Below are positions 1-4,929 of a stretch of 7,987 nt of DNA, one piece after another. A program made the position numbers and the translations under genes. This DNA comes from an uncultured Collinsella sp. (GTDB taxonomy: Bacteria; Actinomycetota; Coriobacteriia; Coriobacteriales; Coriobacteriaceae): the NCBI GenBank assembly GCA_902493125.1, contig CABUOF010000081.1, forward strand, positions 1 through 7,987. The letters are read 5' to 3'. The notes beneath the pieces are model-generated. The model saw only the letters and a program-made list of their open reading frames with translations, did no database searches and was not told the DNA's origin. Position 1 is the stretch's first letter, and every line of letters begins with the position of its first letter.

Positions 1-2
1 GC

Positions 3-47
3 CTCTACGCCAAGGCCAACATCAGCATCTACGGCCTGTTTGCGTAA
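3..47 (+). CDS. 3' end of an unidentified upstream gene (partial)
   Basis: Reading from base 3 gives LYAKANISIYGLFA followed by a TAA stop at 45-47. A strong terminator begins 43 bases after this stop, which fits the end of a real transcription unit. Only 14 residues are visible, too few to name a family. The gene continues beyond the left edge. The other two forward frames run past this stop and have no better ending near the terminator. The product is unknown. Confidence 0.6.
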   Translation, partial: LYAKANISIYGLFA

Positions 48-89
48 GGTTTGCCCGACCTTTCGAGTGCGAAGCTGAAATATCTGATG

Positions 90-125
90 AAACCCCCTAG
101 AACGGACATCGTTCTAGGGGGTTTT
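90..125 (+). terminator. Rho-independent terminator of the upstream gene
   Basis: Perfect 11-bp stem CCCCCTAGAAC (93-103) with GTTCTAGGGGG (111-121) and a 7-base loop. It is flanked by AAA (90-92) and TTTT (122-125), which extend the stem and supply the short U tract. It separates the upstream gene from the PTS leader, so the PTS operon must have its own promoter. Confidence 0.92.
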
Positions 126-217
126 GCGTTGTAGAGCCATCTGTTGAGATTGGAAAGGTAGATTGTGTGATCGCGCAAGCGCTCCATCGCGTTTCCCCGA
201 TTCATATGGGAAACAAC

Positions 218-231
218 TGCAAACGATTACA
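218..231. promoter_or_regulatory. LacI/CcpA-like palindromic operator candidate, copy 1
   Basis: The sequence TGCAAACGATTACA matches the LacI-family consensus TGNAANCGNTTNCA at all ten defined positions. LacI-family repressors, including carbon-catabolite regulators of the CcpA type, bind sites of this form. No LacI-family gene is present in the window, so the binding protein is unknown. A second site of the same kind lies 199 bases downstream. Confidence 0.5.
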
Positions 232-237
232 AGTAAC

Positions 238-267
238 CGGTGAACGGTCGAAAACTACCGTTCACCG
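238..267. repeat. Perfect 11-bp inverted repeat in the leader (unit 1)
   Basis: CGGTGAACGGT (238-248) is the exact reverse complement of ACCGTTCACCG (257-267), with an 8-base spacer CGAAAACT. No T tract follows, so it is unlikely to be a terminator. An operator or an RNA hairpin is more likely. The left arm and the start of the spacer recur at 457-472 with one base changed. Confidence 0.75.
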
Positions 268-416
268 ATAATCTCAAAACTGGGTTCTAACTGGTATTAA
301 GCCAAAAAGACCAATTCACAAATCTTCACAATGACCTGCAATTTTTCTTTACGCTATTTTTAGCCGCCCTGCGTTGTTTAGGCACAGGAAAAGTCCCGAA
401 CTTTTGCCAAAGCATT

Positions 417-430
417 TCGAAACGATTTCA
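417..430. promoter_or_regulatory. LacI/CcpA-like palindromic operator candidate, copy 2
   Basis: TCGAAACGATTTCA matches TGNAANCGNTTNCA at nine of ten defined positions (C in place of the second-position G). It shares the core AAACGATT with copy 1 at 218-231. Starts are 199 bases apart, near a whole number of DNA turns, which would suit looping between bound dimers. That use is inference. Confidence 0.4.
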
Positions 431-456
431 AAACCGCAGGTAGAAGTGTTAACGAG

Positions 457-488
457 CGGTAAACGGTCGAAATATCACCGTGAGCGGT
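457..488. repeat. Degenerate second copy of the leader inverted repeat (unit 2)
   Basis: CGGTAAACGGTCGAAA (457-472) repeats 238-253 with one change (G to A). The inner arms ACGGT (463-467) and ACCGT (477-481) are kept with a 9-base spacer, while the outer part of the right arm has diverged to GAGCGGT. A further TTTACCG (499-505) just downstream can pair with the CGGTAAA of this copy. Confidence 0.6.
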
Positions 489-561
489 GCAAAAACGTTT
501 TACCGTATGAATCAACGAAAGCGGCCTCTTCTGGGGTGATATAGTGACAACAACACGTCAC

Positions 562-591
562 GTGGTTACTACCAGTTTAGAAACCACTGGT
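562..591. promoter_or_regulatory. GntR/HutC-type operator upstream of the PTS operon
   Basis: TGGTTACTACCAG (563-575) has the TGGT-N4-ACCA form known for NagR/DasR-type repressors of the GntR/HutC group. The same 13 bases occur upstream of agaS at 4856-4868. Here the site is embedded in larger symmetry: GTGGTT (562-567) faces AACCAC (582-587), and ACCAGT (571-576) faces ACTGGT (586-591), so a second half-site lies close by. A TATAGT at 540-545 would place the operator just after the transcription start, but that promoter is weak. The GntR protein encoded at 4084-4815 is the natural candidate to bind. Confidence 0.7.
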
Positions 592-638
592 CTTCAAAGT
601 ACGCTTTCTAAGAAGCTTTAAGGGCGAGCGCCCGCTGG

Positions 639-681
639 CTTCCGAAAATCATCGGACTCAGATCGTACACACCTTCGGAAG
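639..681 (+). promoter_or_regulatory. Hairpin that can mask the EIIA ribosome binding site
   Basis: CTTCCGAA (639-646) is the exact complement of TTCGGAAG (674-681), and the latter contains most of the EIIA Shine-Dalgarno GGAAGGGA (677-684). The same left arm can instead pair locally: TCCGA (641-645) with TCGGA (652-656) over a 6-base loop. The two structures exclude each other, as in a translational switch. The pairing is visible in the sequence; a regulatory role is inference. Confidence 0.45.
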
Positions 682-691
682 GGAAATTTGA

Positions 692-1135
692 ATGGTTGGC
701 TTTATTCTTACCGGTCATGGACAGTTCGCACCCGGCCTCGCAAGCGCTATCGCTATGGTTGCTGGCGACCAGCCCGCTTTTACCGTCGTTCCTTTTGAGG
801 GCGACCAGGCTGCTTCCTACGGTGAGGATCTCCGCGCCGCTATTACCGCCATGCGCGAGGAGTGCGATGGCGTGCTCGTCTTTACCGACCTGCTTGGTGG
901 CACCCCGTTCAACCAGGCGATGATGATTGCCCAGGATGTCGACAACGTCGAGGTTCTGACCGGCACCAACCTTCCCATGGTTATTGAGCTTCTGTTCCTC
1001 CGCGGCAACGCCACGCTCGCCGAGCTTGGCGAGCAGGCCGTGACCGTTGGCCAGACGGGCATCACCGCCCAGACGGTCGCATCCGTTGCCGGCTCCGACG
1101 AAGAGGATATCTTCGGCGACGAGGACGGCATCTAA
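692..1135 (+). CDS. PTS mannose/fructose/sorbose-family EIIA (AgaF/ManX-like)
   Basis: This 147-residue protein is the cytoplasmic IIA unit that takes phosphate from HPr and passes it to IIB. The N-terminus MVGFILTGHGQFAPG places the phospho-acceptor histidine at residue 9. The family motif FTDLLGGTPFNQA (64-76) carries the conserved Asp66, and GTNLPM (91-96) is also typical. Length suits a stand-alone IIA domain. The tail is acidic (SDEEDIFGDEDGI). The ATG at 692 is preceded by GGAAGGGA (677-684). It is the first gene of the PTS operon, and its TAA shares one base with the next ATG (TAATG), which suggests coupled translation. Downstream agaS and nagA point to N-acetylgalactosamine or a related amino sugar. 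The substrate cannot be read from EIIA itself. Confidence 0.93.
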   Translation: MVGFILTGHGQFAPGLASAIAMVAGDQPAFTVVPFEGDQAASYGEDLRAAITAMREECDGVLVFTDLLGGTPFNQAMMIAQDVDNVEVLTGTNLPMVIELLFLRGNATLAELGEQAVTVGQTGITAQTVASVAGSDEEDIFGDEDGI

Positions 1136-1416
1136 TGGCCGATTTCGGAGCCAACGTCCTGAGCTCCTCGGTCGCCCTTTTAGGCCTGCTTGTCATCATG
1201 GGCTTGATTTACACCATCTGGTCGCAAATCAACATGAAGAAGAAGCAGAAGTACTTCAAGGAGCTGCACACCGAGCTCAAGCCGGGTCAAGAGGTTCTTT
1301 TCGCCGGCGGTATCTACGGAACCGTCAAAGGCATCGAAGGCGAGAAGGTCCAGATCAAAGTCCGATCCGGAGCCGTCGTAGATGTTTCGCGTTACGCGAT
1401 TCAGGAGATCAAGTAA
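1135..1416 (+). CDS. yajC: YajC-like small membrane protein inside the PTS operon
   Basis: The 93-residue product has one predicted membrane helix near residues 11-30 (SSVALLGLLVIMGLIYTIWS), then a basic stretch (KKKQK, 35-39) and a YajC-type domain with LKPGQEVLFAGGIYGTV (48-64). YajC is an accessory subunit of the SecDF-YajC translocase complex, normally encoded near secD, secF and tgt. None of these genes is here. Instead it overlaps the EIIA stop by one base and lies 36 bases before EIIB, so it is almost certainly co-expressed with the permease. I recall YajC-like genes annotated in some streptococcal hyaluronan or amino-sugar PTS operons, so the link is not unique, but I know of no proven role. 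It may help insertion or assembly of EIIC/EIID. The fold assignment is firm; the function is open. Confidence 0.82.
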   Translation: MADFGANVLSSSVALLGLLVIMGLIYTIWSQINMKKKQKYFKELHTELKPGQEVLFAGGIYGTVKGIEGEKVQIKVRSGAVVDVSRYAIQEIK

Positions 1417-1452
1417 CTGTCGTCAGCAAATAACGAAAGGAAGCTGATCAAC

Positions 1453-1935
1453 ATGGCAGAACCCAACATTCTTCTTACCCGCATCGATAACCGACTGGTT
1501 CATGGTCAGGTTGCCACCCAGTGGAACTCCACCCTGGGCTCCAACCTCATCCTCGTCGCCAACGACGACGTGGCGTCCAACACCATGCGCCAGAACCTCA
1601 TGAAGATGGCCGCTCCCGCCGGCGTCGCTACGCGTTTCTTCTCTCTGCAGAAGACCATCGACGTCATTGGCAAGGCGAGCCCGCGCCAGAAGATCTTCAT
1701 CGTGGCCGAAACACCGGAAGACGTGCTTACGCTCGTCAAGGGCGGTGTGCCTATAAAGAAGGTAAACATCGGCAACATGCACATGTCGGAAGGAAAGCGC
1801 CAAGTCGCCACCTCCGTCGCAGTTAACGACGAGGATGTCGCTGCGTTTAAAGAGCTGCAGGAATTGGGGGTGGAGTTGGAGATCAGGCGCGTTCCGAGCA
1901 CGCCTGTTGAGGACACGAGCAAGCTCTTCTCGTAA
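1453..1935 (+). CDS. PTS mannose/fructose/sorbose-family EIIB (AgaV/ManL-like)
   Basis: This 160-residue cytoplasmic IIB protein receives phosphate from EIIA and transfers it to the incoming sugar at the membrane unit. The signature TRIDNRLVHGQVATQW (9-24) contains the phospho-acceptor His17. The conserved NIGNMHMSEGKRQ segment (105-117) resembles amino-sugar-type IIB proteins (AgaV, sorbose and mannose IIB). Length is normal for a separate IIB. The ATG at 1453 follows AAAGGAAG (1436-1443). The Shine-Dalgarno lies in the loop of a possible small hairpin (GTCAGC 1422-1427 with GCTGAT 1443-1448, one G-T pair). EIIA and EIIB are separate proteins here, not fused as in ManX of E. coli. Family is certain; the substrate is inferred from neighbours. 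Confidence 0.94.
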   Translation: MAEPNILLTRIDNRLVHGQVATQWNSTLGSNLILVANDDVASNTMRQNLMKMAAPAGVATRFFSLQKTIDVIGKASPRQKIFIVAETPEDVLTLVKGGVPIKKVNIGNMHMSEGKRQVATSVAVNDEDVAAFKELQELGVELEIRRVPSTPVEDTSKLFS

Positions 1936-1952
1936 TCCTCGTGATCCACGTT

Positions 1953-2002
1953 GTCAGGAGTGAAACCCTGACGTTCTGTACGTGAAATCCAAAGTGCGTA
2001 CA
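1953..2002 (+). repeat. Two small inverted repeats in the EIIB-EIIC spacer
   Basis: The 90-base gap between EIIB and EIIC contains GTCAGG (1953-1958) facing CCTGAC (1967-1972), and TGTACG (1977-1982) facing CGTACA (1997-2002). Neither has a T tract, so they do not look like terminators. They may be mRNA-processing or stability elements, or chance. The EIIC ribosome site AAAGGAGG (2012-2019) is left free. Confidence 0.35.
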
Positions 2003-2025
2003 TACATTTTGAAAGGAGGAGCAAG

Positions 2026-2826
2026 ATGGAATACTCGATCATCCAGATCGCTCTGGTCTTCGTCGTCACGTTCATCGCGGCAATCGACCAGTTTGACTTC
2101 CTCGAGTCTCTCTATCAGCCCATCGTCACCGGCGCCGTCATCGGTCTTATCCTTGGCGACCTCAACACCGGTCTTCTCGTGGGTGGTACCTATCAGCTCA
2201 TGACGATCGGCAACATGCCGATCGGAGGCGCTCAGCCGCCTAACGCCGTCATCGGCGGCATCATGGCAGCCATTCTCGCTATCGCCACGGGCCTCGAGCC
2301 CAACGCGGCAGTCGGCCTCGCCATTCCGTTCGCTCTGCTTGGTCAGCTTGGCGTTACCCTGGTCTTCACGCTTATGTCCCCGCTTATGTCCACGGCCGAT
2401 AACATGGCTCACAACGCGGACACCAAGGGCATCGAGCGCCTGAACTACTTCGCCATGGCTCTGCTCGGCCTGATCTTCGCTGTCGTCGTCACCCTGTTCT
2501 TCATCGCTGGCGCTACCATCGGCCAGACCATCGCTTCTGCCATCCCGACTTGGCTGCAGACCGGTCTGTCCGCTGCAGGCGGCATGATGCGCTTCGTCGG
2601 CTTCGCCGTCCTGCTCAAGGTTATGATGAACCGCGATATGTGGGGCTTCTTCCTCATGGGCTTTGGCCTCGCGCTCATCACCGTTGCCAACGATTCGCTG
2701 GCAACCCCTGCTCTGCTCATCCTCGCTCTCATCGGCTTCGGCATCGCTTTCTGGGACTTCCAGCAGCAGACCGAGCTGAAGGGTGCAGCTGTTTCTGACG
2801 GAGGTGACTTCGAAGATGGCATCTAA
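2026..2826 (+). CDS. PTS mannose/fructose/sorbose-family EIIC (AgaW/ManY-like)
   Basis: This 266-residue membrane protein forms the sugar channel together with EIID. Family features are the N-terminal hydrophobic helix (4-20), the DQFDFLESLYQPIVTGAVIG segment (21-40), GDLNTGLLVGGTYQLMTIG (44-62) with the glycine-rich NMPIGGAQPPNAVIGG (63-78), and several further hydrophobic stretches up to about residue 243. The length matches the usual 250-270 residues. The ATG at 2026 has a near-perfect Shine-Dalgarno AAAGGAGG (2012-2019). The last 11 bases overlap the start of EIID. The C-terminus is an acidic tail ending DFEDGI, similar to the EIIA ending. No key segment appears lost. Confidence 0.94.
   Translation: MEYSIIQIALVFVVTFIAAIDQFDFLESLYQPIVTGAVIGLILGDLNTGLLVGGTYQLMTIGNMPIGGAQPPNAVIGGIMAAILAIATGLEPNAAVGLAIPFALLGQLGVTLVFTLMSPLMSTADNMAHNADTKGIERLNYFAMALLGLIFAVVVTLFFIAGATIGQTIASAIPTWLQTGLSAAGGMMRFVGFAVLLKVMMNRDMWGFFLMGFGLALITVANDSLATPALLILALIGFGIAFWDFQQQTELKGAAVSDGGDFEDGI
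2800..2818 (+). promoter_or_regulatory. Ribosome binding site that fixes the EIID start
   Basis: GGAGGTGA (2800-2807) lies 8 bases before ATG at 2816-2818, inside the end of EIIC. The frame is also open from a GTG at 2783, but that codon has no ribosome site and would add 11 residues (MQLFLTEVTSK) translated from EIIC coding bases. ATG 2816 is therefore preferred. Confidence 0.88.
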
Positions 2827-3898
2827 TGAGTATGTGATCCCGGAGCACTACGAGGATCTCACTCCTGCTCCGCAGCTCGACCAGAAGACCCTCAACAAGA
2901 TGGCTTGGCGCTCCTGCTTCCTGCAGGCATCGTTCAACTACGAGCGCATGCAGGCCGCTGGCTGGCTCTACTCCATCATCCCCGGTCTGGAGAAGATCCA
3001 CACCAACAAGAACGACCTCGCGGCTTCCATGAGCCACAACCTGGAGTTCTTCAACACCCACCCGTTCCTTGTCACCTTTGTTATGGGCATCGTGCTTTCG
3101 CTCGAGCAGAACAAGGTTGACATCCCCACGATCCGCGCCGTCCGCGTCGCCGCAATGGGCCCGCTCGGTGGTATCGGTGACGCCCTGTTCTGGCTGACGC
3201 TCGTGCCTATCACGGCCGGCATCACCTCCAACATGGCCATCAACGGCAACGCCGCTGCACCGATCATCTTCCTGGTGATCTTCAACGTCGTCCAGTTCGC
3301 TCTGCGCTTCTGGCTCATGAACTGGTCCTACAAGCTTGGCACCAGCGCTATTGACGCTCTGACCGCCAACATGCAGGCCTTCACGCGTGCCGCTTCCATC
3401 ATGGGCGTCTTCGTCGTCGGTTGCCTGGTCGTCACCATGGGTGGCACCCAGATCAACCTCCAGATCCCCAACGGCACCACCCGTGGTCTCTCCGCTACTA
3501 CCGTGATCGTCTCCGAGAAGGAGGCCGAGAACTTCACCGGTATGGAGGGCATCGATACCGAGACCGCTGAGGCCGGTACCATCGCCATGACCGATAAGGA
3601 CGGCAACGCCCTTACCGCTTCCGATGCCGACGGCAACGCTGTCGAGTGCGGCGTCACCGATCTGGGCAACGGCATGGAGTCCGTTACCTACGGCACCGTT
3701 ACCGAGGATCCGGTCAACTTCTCTGTTGCCGACACCCTCAACACCATCGTCCCGAAGCTCGTCCCGCTTATGCTTACGCTGCTGCTTTACTACATGTTCG
3801 CTAAGCACAGCTGGACCCCGACCAAGGGCATTCTCCTGCTCTTCGTCCTTGGCATCCTGGGCGCTGGCCCGCTTGGTCTCTGGCCGAGCATCTGGTAA
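2816..3898 (+). CDS. PTS mannose/fructose/sorbose-family EIID with an enlarged acidic external segment (AgaE/ManZ-like)
   Basis: This 360-residue membrane subunit pairs with EIIC to move and phosphorylate the sugar. Family motifs are LNKMAWRSCFLQASFNYERM (26-45), then GWLYSIIPGLEK (49-60), NLEFFNTHPF (75-84) and MGPLGGIGDALFW (114-126). Hydrophobic segments lie near 149-168, 193-208, 312-328 and 338-354. Usual EIID proteins are about 270-310 residues, so this one is roughly 60-80 longer. The excess lies between the helix at 193-208 and IVPKLVPLMLTLLL (311-324). That part is rich in Asp, Glu, Gly and Thr and holds DKDGN (260-264), DADGN (270-274) and Cys278. Established topology for this family puts this loop outside the cell. 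The start overlaps EIIC by 11 bases, implying coupled translation. Family is certain; the role of the insert is unknown. Confidence 0.93.
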   Translation: MASNEYVIPEHYEDLTPAPQLDQKTLNKMAWRSCFLQASFNYERMQAAGWLYSIIPGLEKIHTNKNDLAASMSHNLEFFNTHPFLVTFVMGIVLSLEQNKVDIPTIRAVRVAAMGPLGGIGDALFWLTLVPITAGITSNMAINGNAAAPIIFLVIFNVVQFALRFWLMNWSYKLGTSAIDALTANMQAFTRAASIMGVFVVGCLVVTMGGTQINLQIPNGTTRGLSATTVIVSEKEAENFTGMEGIDTETAEAGTIAMTDKDGNALTASDADGNAVECGVTDLGNGMESVTYGTVTEDPVNFSVADTLNTIVPKLVPLMLTLLLYYMFAKHSWTPTKGILLLFVLGILGAGPLGLWPSIW

Positions 3899-3906
3899 GG
3901 CTCTAG

Positions 3907-3951
3907 CTTGAGGGGTGTGTCCCTACGCGGCTCACACCCCGACCCCTTAAG
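3907..3951 (+). other. Competing RNA hairpins between EIID and its terminator
   Basis: GGGGTGTG (3912-3919) pairs with CACACCCC (3933-3940). Alternatively CTTGAGGGG (3907-3915) pairs with CCCCTTAAG (3943-3951) with one G-T pair. Both use GGGG 3912-3915, so they exclude each other. The loop of the first exposes CGCGGCT (3926-3932), which is complementary to AGCCGCG (3968-3974), the rising arm of the terminator. There is no T tract here. Confidence 0.4.
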
Positions 3952-3964
3952 CCATGTGTATGTT

Positions 3965-3998
3965 AAAAGCCGCGTGCTCGAAAGAGCGCGCGGCTTTT
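3965..3998 (+). terminator. Rho-independent terminator of the PTS operon
   Basis: GCCGCGTGCTC (3969-3979) pairs with GAGCGCGCGGC (3984-3994), 11 pairs including one G-T, closed by a GAAA tetraloop. AAAA before (3965-3968) and TTTT after (3995-3998) extend the stem, and another TTTT follows at 4000-4003. It separates the permease operon from the regulator gene. Confidence 0.93.
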
Positions 3999-4014
3999 GT
4001 TTTCTTAATGATTC

Positions 4015-4045
4015 GGGTGTGGCAGACAGATAATGCATAACACCC
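4015..4045 (+). promoter_or_regulatory. Possible gntR promoter region
   Basis: A -10-like GATAAT at 4029-4034 lies between the terminator and the regulator gene. The -35 candidate (TTAATG, 4005-4010) is poor. GGGTGT (4015-4020) and ACACCC (4040-4045) form a 6-bp inverted repeat around the -10. The TGGT-N4-ACCA operator found upstream of EIIA and agaS is absent, so autoregulation through that site is not indicated. Confidence 0.35.
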
Positions 4046-4083
4046 TAGGTAGTTAGCCGAATTCGAGCAAAAGGGAGGATAGG

Positions 4084-4815
4084 ATGGCGATCGGAGCGCG
4101 TAAGCAACCGCTGTACGATCAGCTGGTCGATATTCTGACCGAAAAGATTGACCATGAATATCGCGCCGGTGACATGATTCCTTCCGAGCGCGAACTTTCG
4201 GAGCGCTATGGTCTCTCGCGCACTACGGTACGCCTGGCTCTGCAGGAACTGGAGCGTTTAGGACTGGTGGTTCGGCAGCACGGTCGCGGTACCTTTGTGA
4301 CCGACCGTTCGGCAAAGGCAACCAATCTTATGCAGTCCTACAGCTTTACCGAGCAGATGCGCGCGATGGGTCGAGAACCCGAGACCACGATTCTCGAGTT
4401 TTGCGAGATGGAGGCCGATAAGAATCTGGCCGAGCATATGGGATTGCGCATCGGTGATCGCATTTTTAAGCTCAAGCGCCTTCGCTCTGCCGACAACATG
4501 CCCATGATGGTCGAACGCAGCTATCTACCGGTTCGTCAATTTCTGTCCCTAAAGCGACCGCTGCTGGAGCGTAAGCCGCTTTACGATGTGATTGAGCAGG
4601 ACTTTCAGCAAAAGATTCGCGTGGCCGAAGAGGAGTTCTATGCGAGCATAGCCCGTCCCACCGATGCCCACCTTTTGGGAATTGTCGAGGGCTCGCCTGT
4701 GCTCGATTTGGTCAGGACTACGTATAACGAGTCAAACGAGGTAGTGGAGTACACACTCTCGGTTGCTCGTGCCGATCAGTTTAAATACAAGGTTTACCAC
4801 CAGCGCAGTAACTAG
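4084..4815 (+). CDS. GntR-family (HutC subfamily) transcriptional regulator of amino-sugar use
   Basis: This 243-residue DNA-binding protein has an N-terminal winged helix-turn-helix at about residues 8-73: PLYDQLVDILTEKI (9-22), IPSERELSERYGLSRTTVRL (32-51), and RQHGRGTFV (64-72) as the wing. A UTRA ligand domain follows at about 95-237, with the typical KLKRLRSADNMPMMVERSYL (129-148). Relatives such as NagR and DasR sense phosphorylated amino sugars and leave DNA when bound. Full length is normal. The ATG follows GGGAGG (4073-4078). It lies between two probable target units, and matching TGGT-N4-ACCA operators stand before EIIA (563-575) and agaS (4856-4868). The likely role is local repressor, released by a PTS product such as N-acetylgalactosamine-6-phosphate or galactosamine-6-phosphate. 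The effector is inferred. Confidence 0.92.
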   Translation: MAIGARKQPLYDQLVDILTEKIDHEYRAGDMIPSERELSERYGLSRTTVRLALQELERLGLVVRQHGRGTFVTDRSAKATNLMQSYSFTEQMRAMGREPETTILEFCEMEADKNLAEHMGLRIGDRIFKLKRLRSADNMPMMVERSYLPVRQFLSLKRPLLERKPLYDVIEQDFQQKIRVAEEEFYASIARPTDAHLLGIVEGSPVLDLVRTTYNESNEVVEYTLSVARADQFKYKVYHQRSN

Positions 4816-4854
4816 TGCTCGCATCGTTTCCATATGGTGATTCTTTGCATTTAA

Positions 4855-4875
4855 CTGGTTACTACCAGATAACCA
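4855..4875. promoter_or_regulatory. GntR/HutC-type operator upstream of agaS
   Basis: CTGGT-TACT-ACCAG (4855-4868) shares 13 identical bases with the site at 563-575. A wider symmetry, TGGTTA (4856-4861) facing TAACCA (4870-4875), overlaps it. The operator covers the position where the -35 element would sit for the TATAAT at 4885-4890, so a bound repressor would block RNA polymerase. Confidence 0.75.
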
Positions 4876-4884
4876 ACCGAAGTG

Positions 4885-4890
4885 TATAAT
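4885..4890 (+). promoter_or_regulatory. agaS promoter -10 element
   Basis: A perfect TATAAT lies 39 bases before the agaS start codon. The matching -35 region falls on the operator at 4862-4868 and does not resemble TTGACA. This suggests a weak or activated promoter, or one defined mainly by its -10. The ribosome site AGAGAGG (4915-4921) follows. Confidence 0.7.
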
Positions 4891-4929
4891 TGCACGTCAG
4901 AGGATTACTTCTAGAGAGAGGTATTAGAA

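Larger units (their letters stand above)
126..691 (+). promoter_or_regulatory. 566-base leader/control region of the PTS operon
   Basis: I find no convincing gene here. The stretch is more AT-rich than the genes around it and full of symmetric elements. These are two LacI-like palindromes (218-231, 417-430), two related ACGGT/ACCGT hairpins (238-267, 457-488), a perfect palindrome AAAACGTTTT (492-501), a small hairpin AAAAGT/ACTTTT (389-394 with 400-405), a GntR-type operator (562-591), a GGGC/GCCC hairpin (622-633) and a hairpin over the EIIA ribosome site (639-681). Promoter candidates are weak: ATGACC (331-336) with TATTTT (355-360), or a -10-like TATAGT (540-545) without a good -35. The transcription start cannot be fixed by eye. 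Confidence 0.7.

Noticed and set aside
167..271. A 34-codon open frame starting with GTG after GGAAAGG (152-158), ending TAA
   Set aside because: The spacing is acceptable, but the frame runs through the LacI-like palindrome and the 11-bp inverted repeat, the peptide has no recognisable feature, and short open frames are expected by chance.
291..313. CTGGT (291-295) and GACCA (309-313) as a third GntR operator
   Set aside because: The half-sites are 13 bases apart, not the 4-base spacing shared by the two clear operators.
507..539. A 10-codon frame MNQRKRPLLG in the leader that might be a leader peptide
   Set aside because: No ribosome binding site precedes the ATG, and the codons show no run of a regulatory amino acid.
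817..1131. Minus-strand open frame opposite EIIA (similar long antisense frames lie opposite EIIC, EIID, agaS and nagA)
   Set aside because: These are typical shadows in high-GC coding DNA. They have low-complexity sequence, no ribosome sites and no family resemblance, while the plus-strand genes show clear motifs.
2783..2815. Longer EIID start at GTG 2783
   Set aside because: The extra 11 residues come from EIIC coding bases without a ribosome site, whereas ATG 2816 has GGAGGTGA at ideal spacing.
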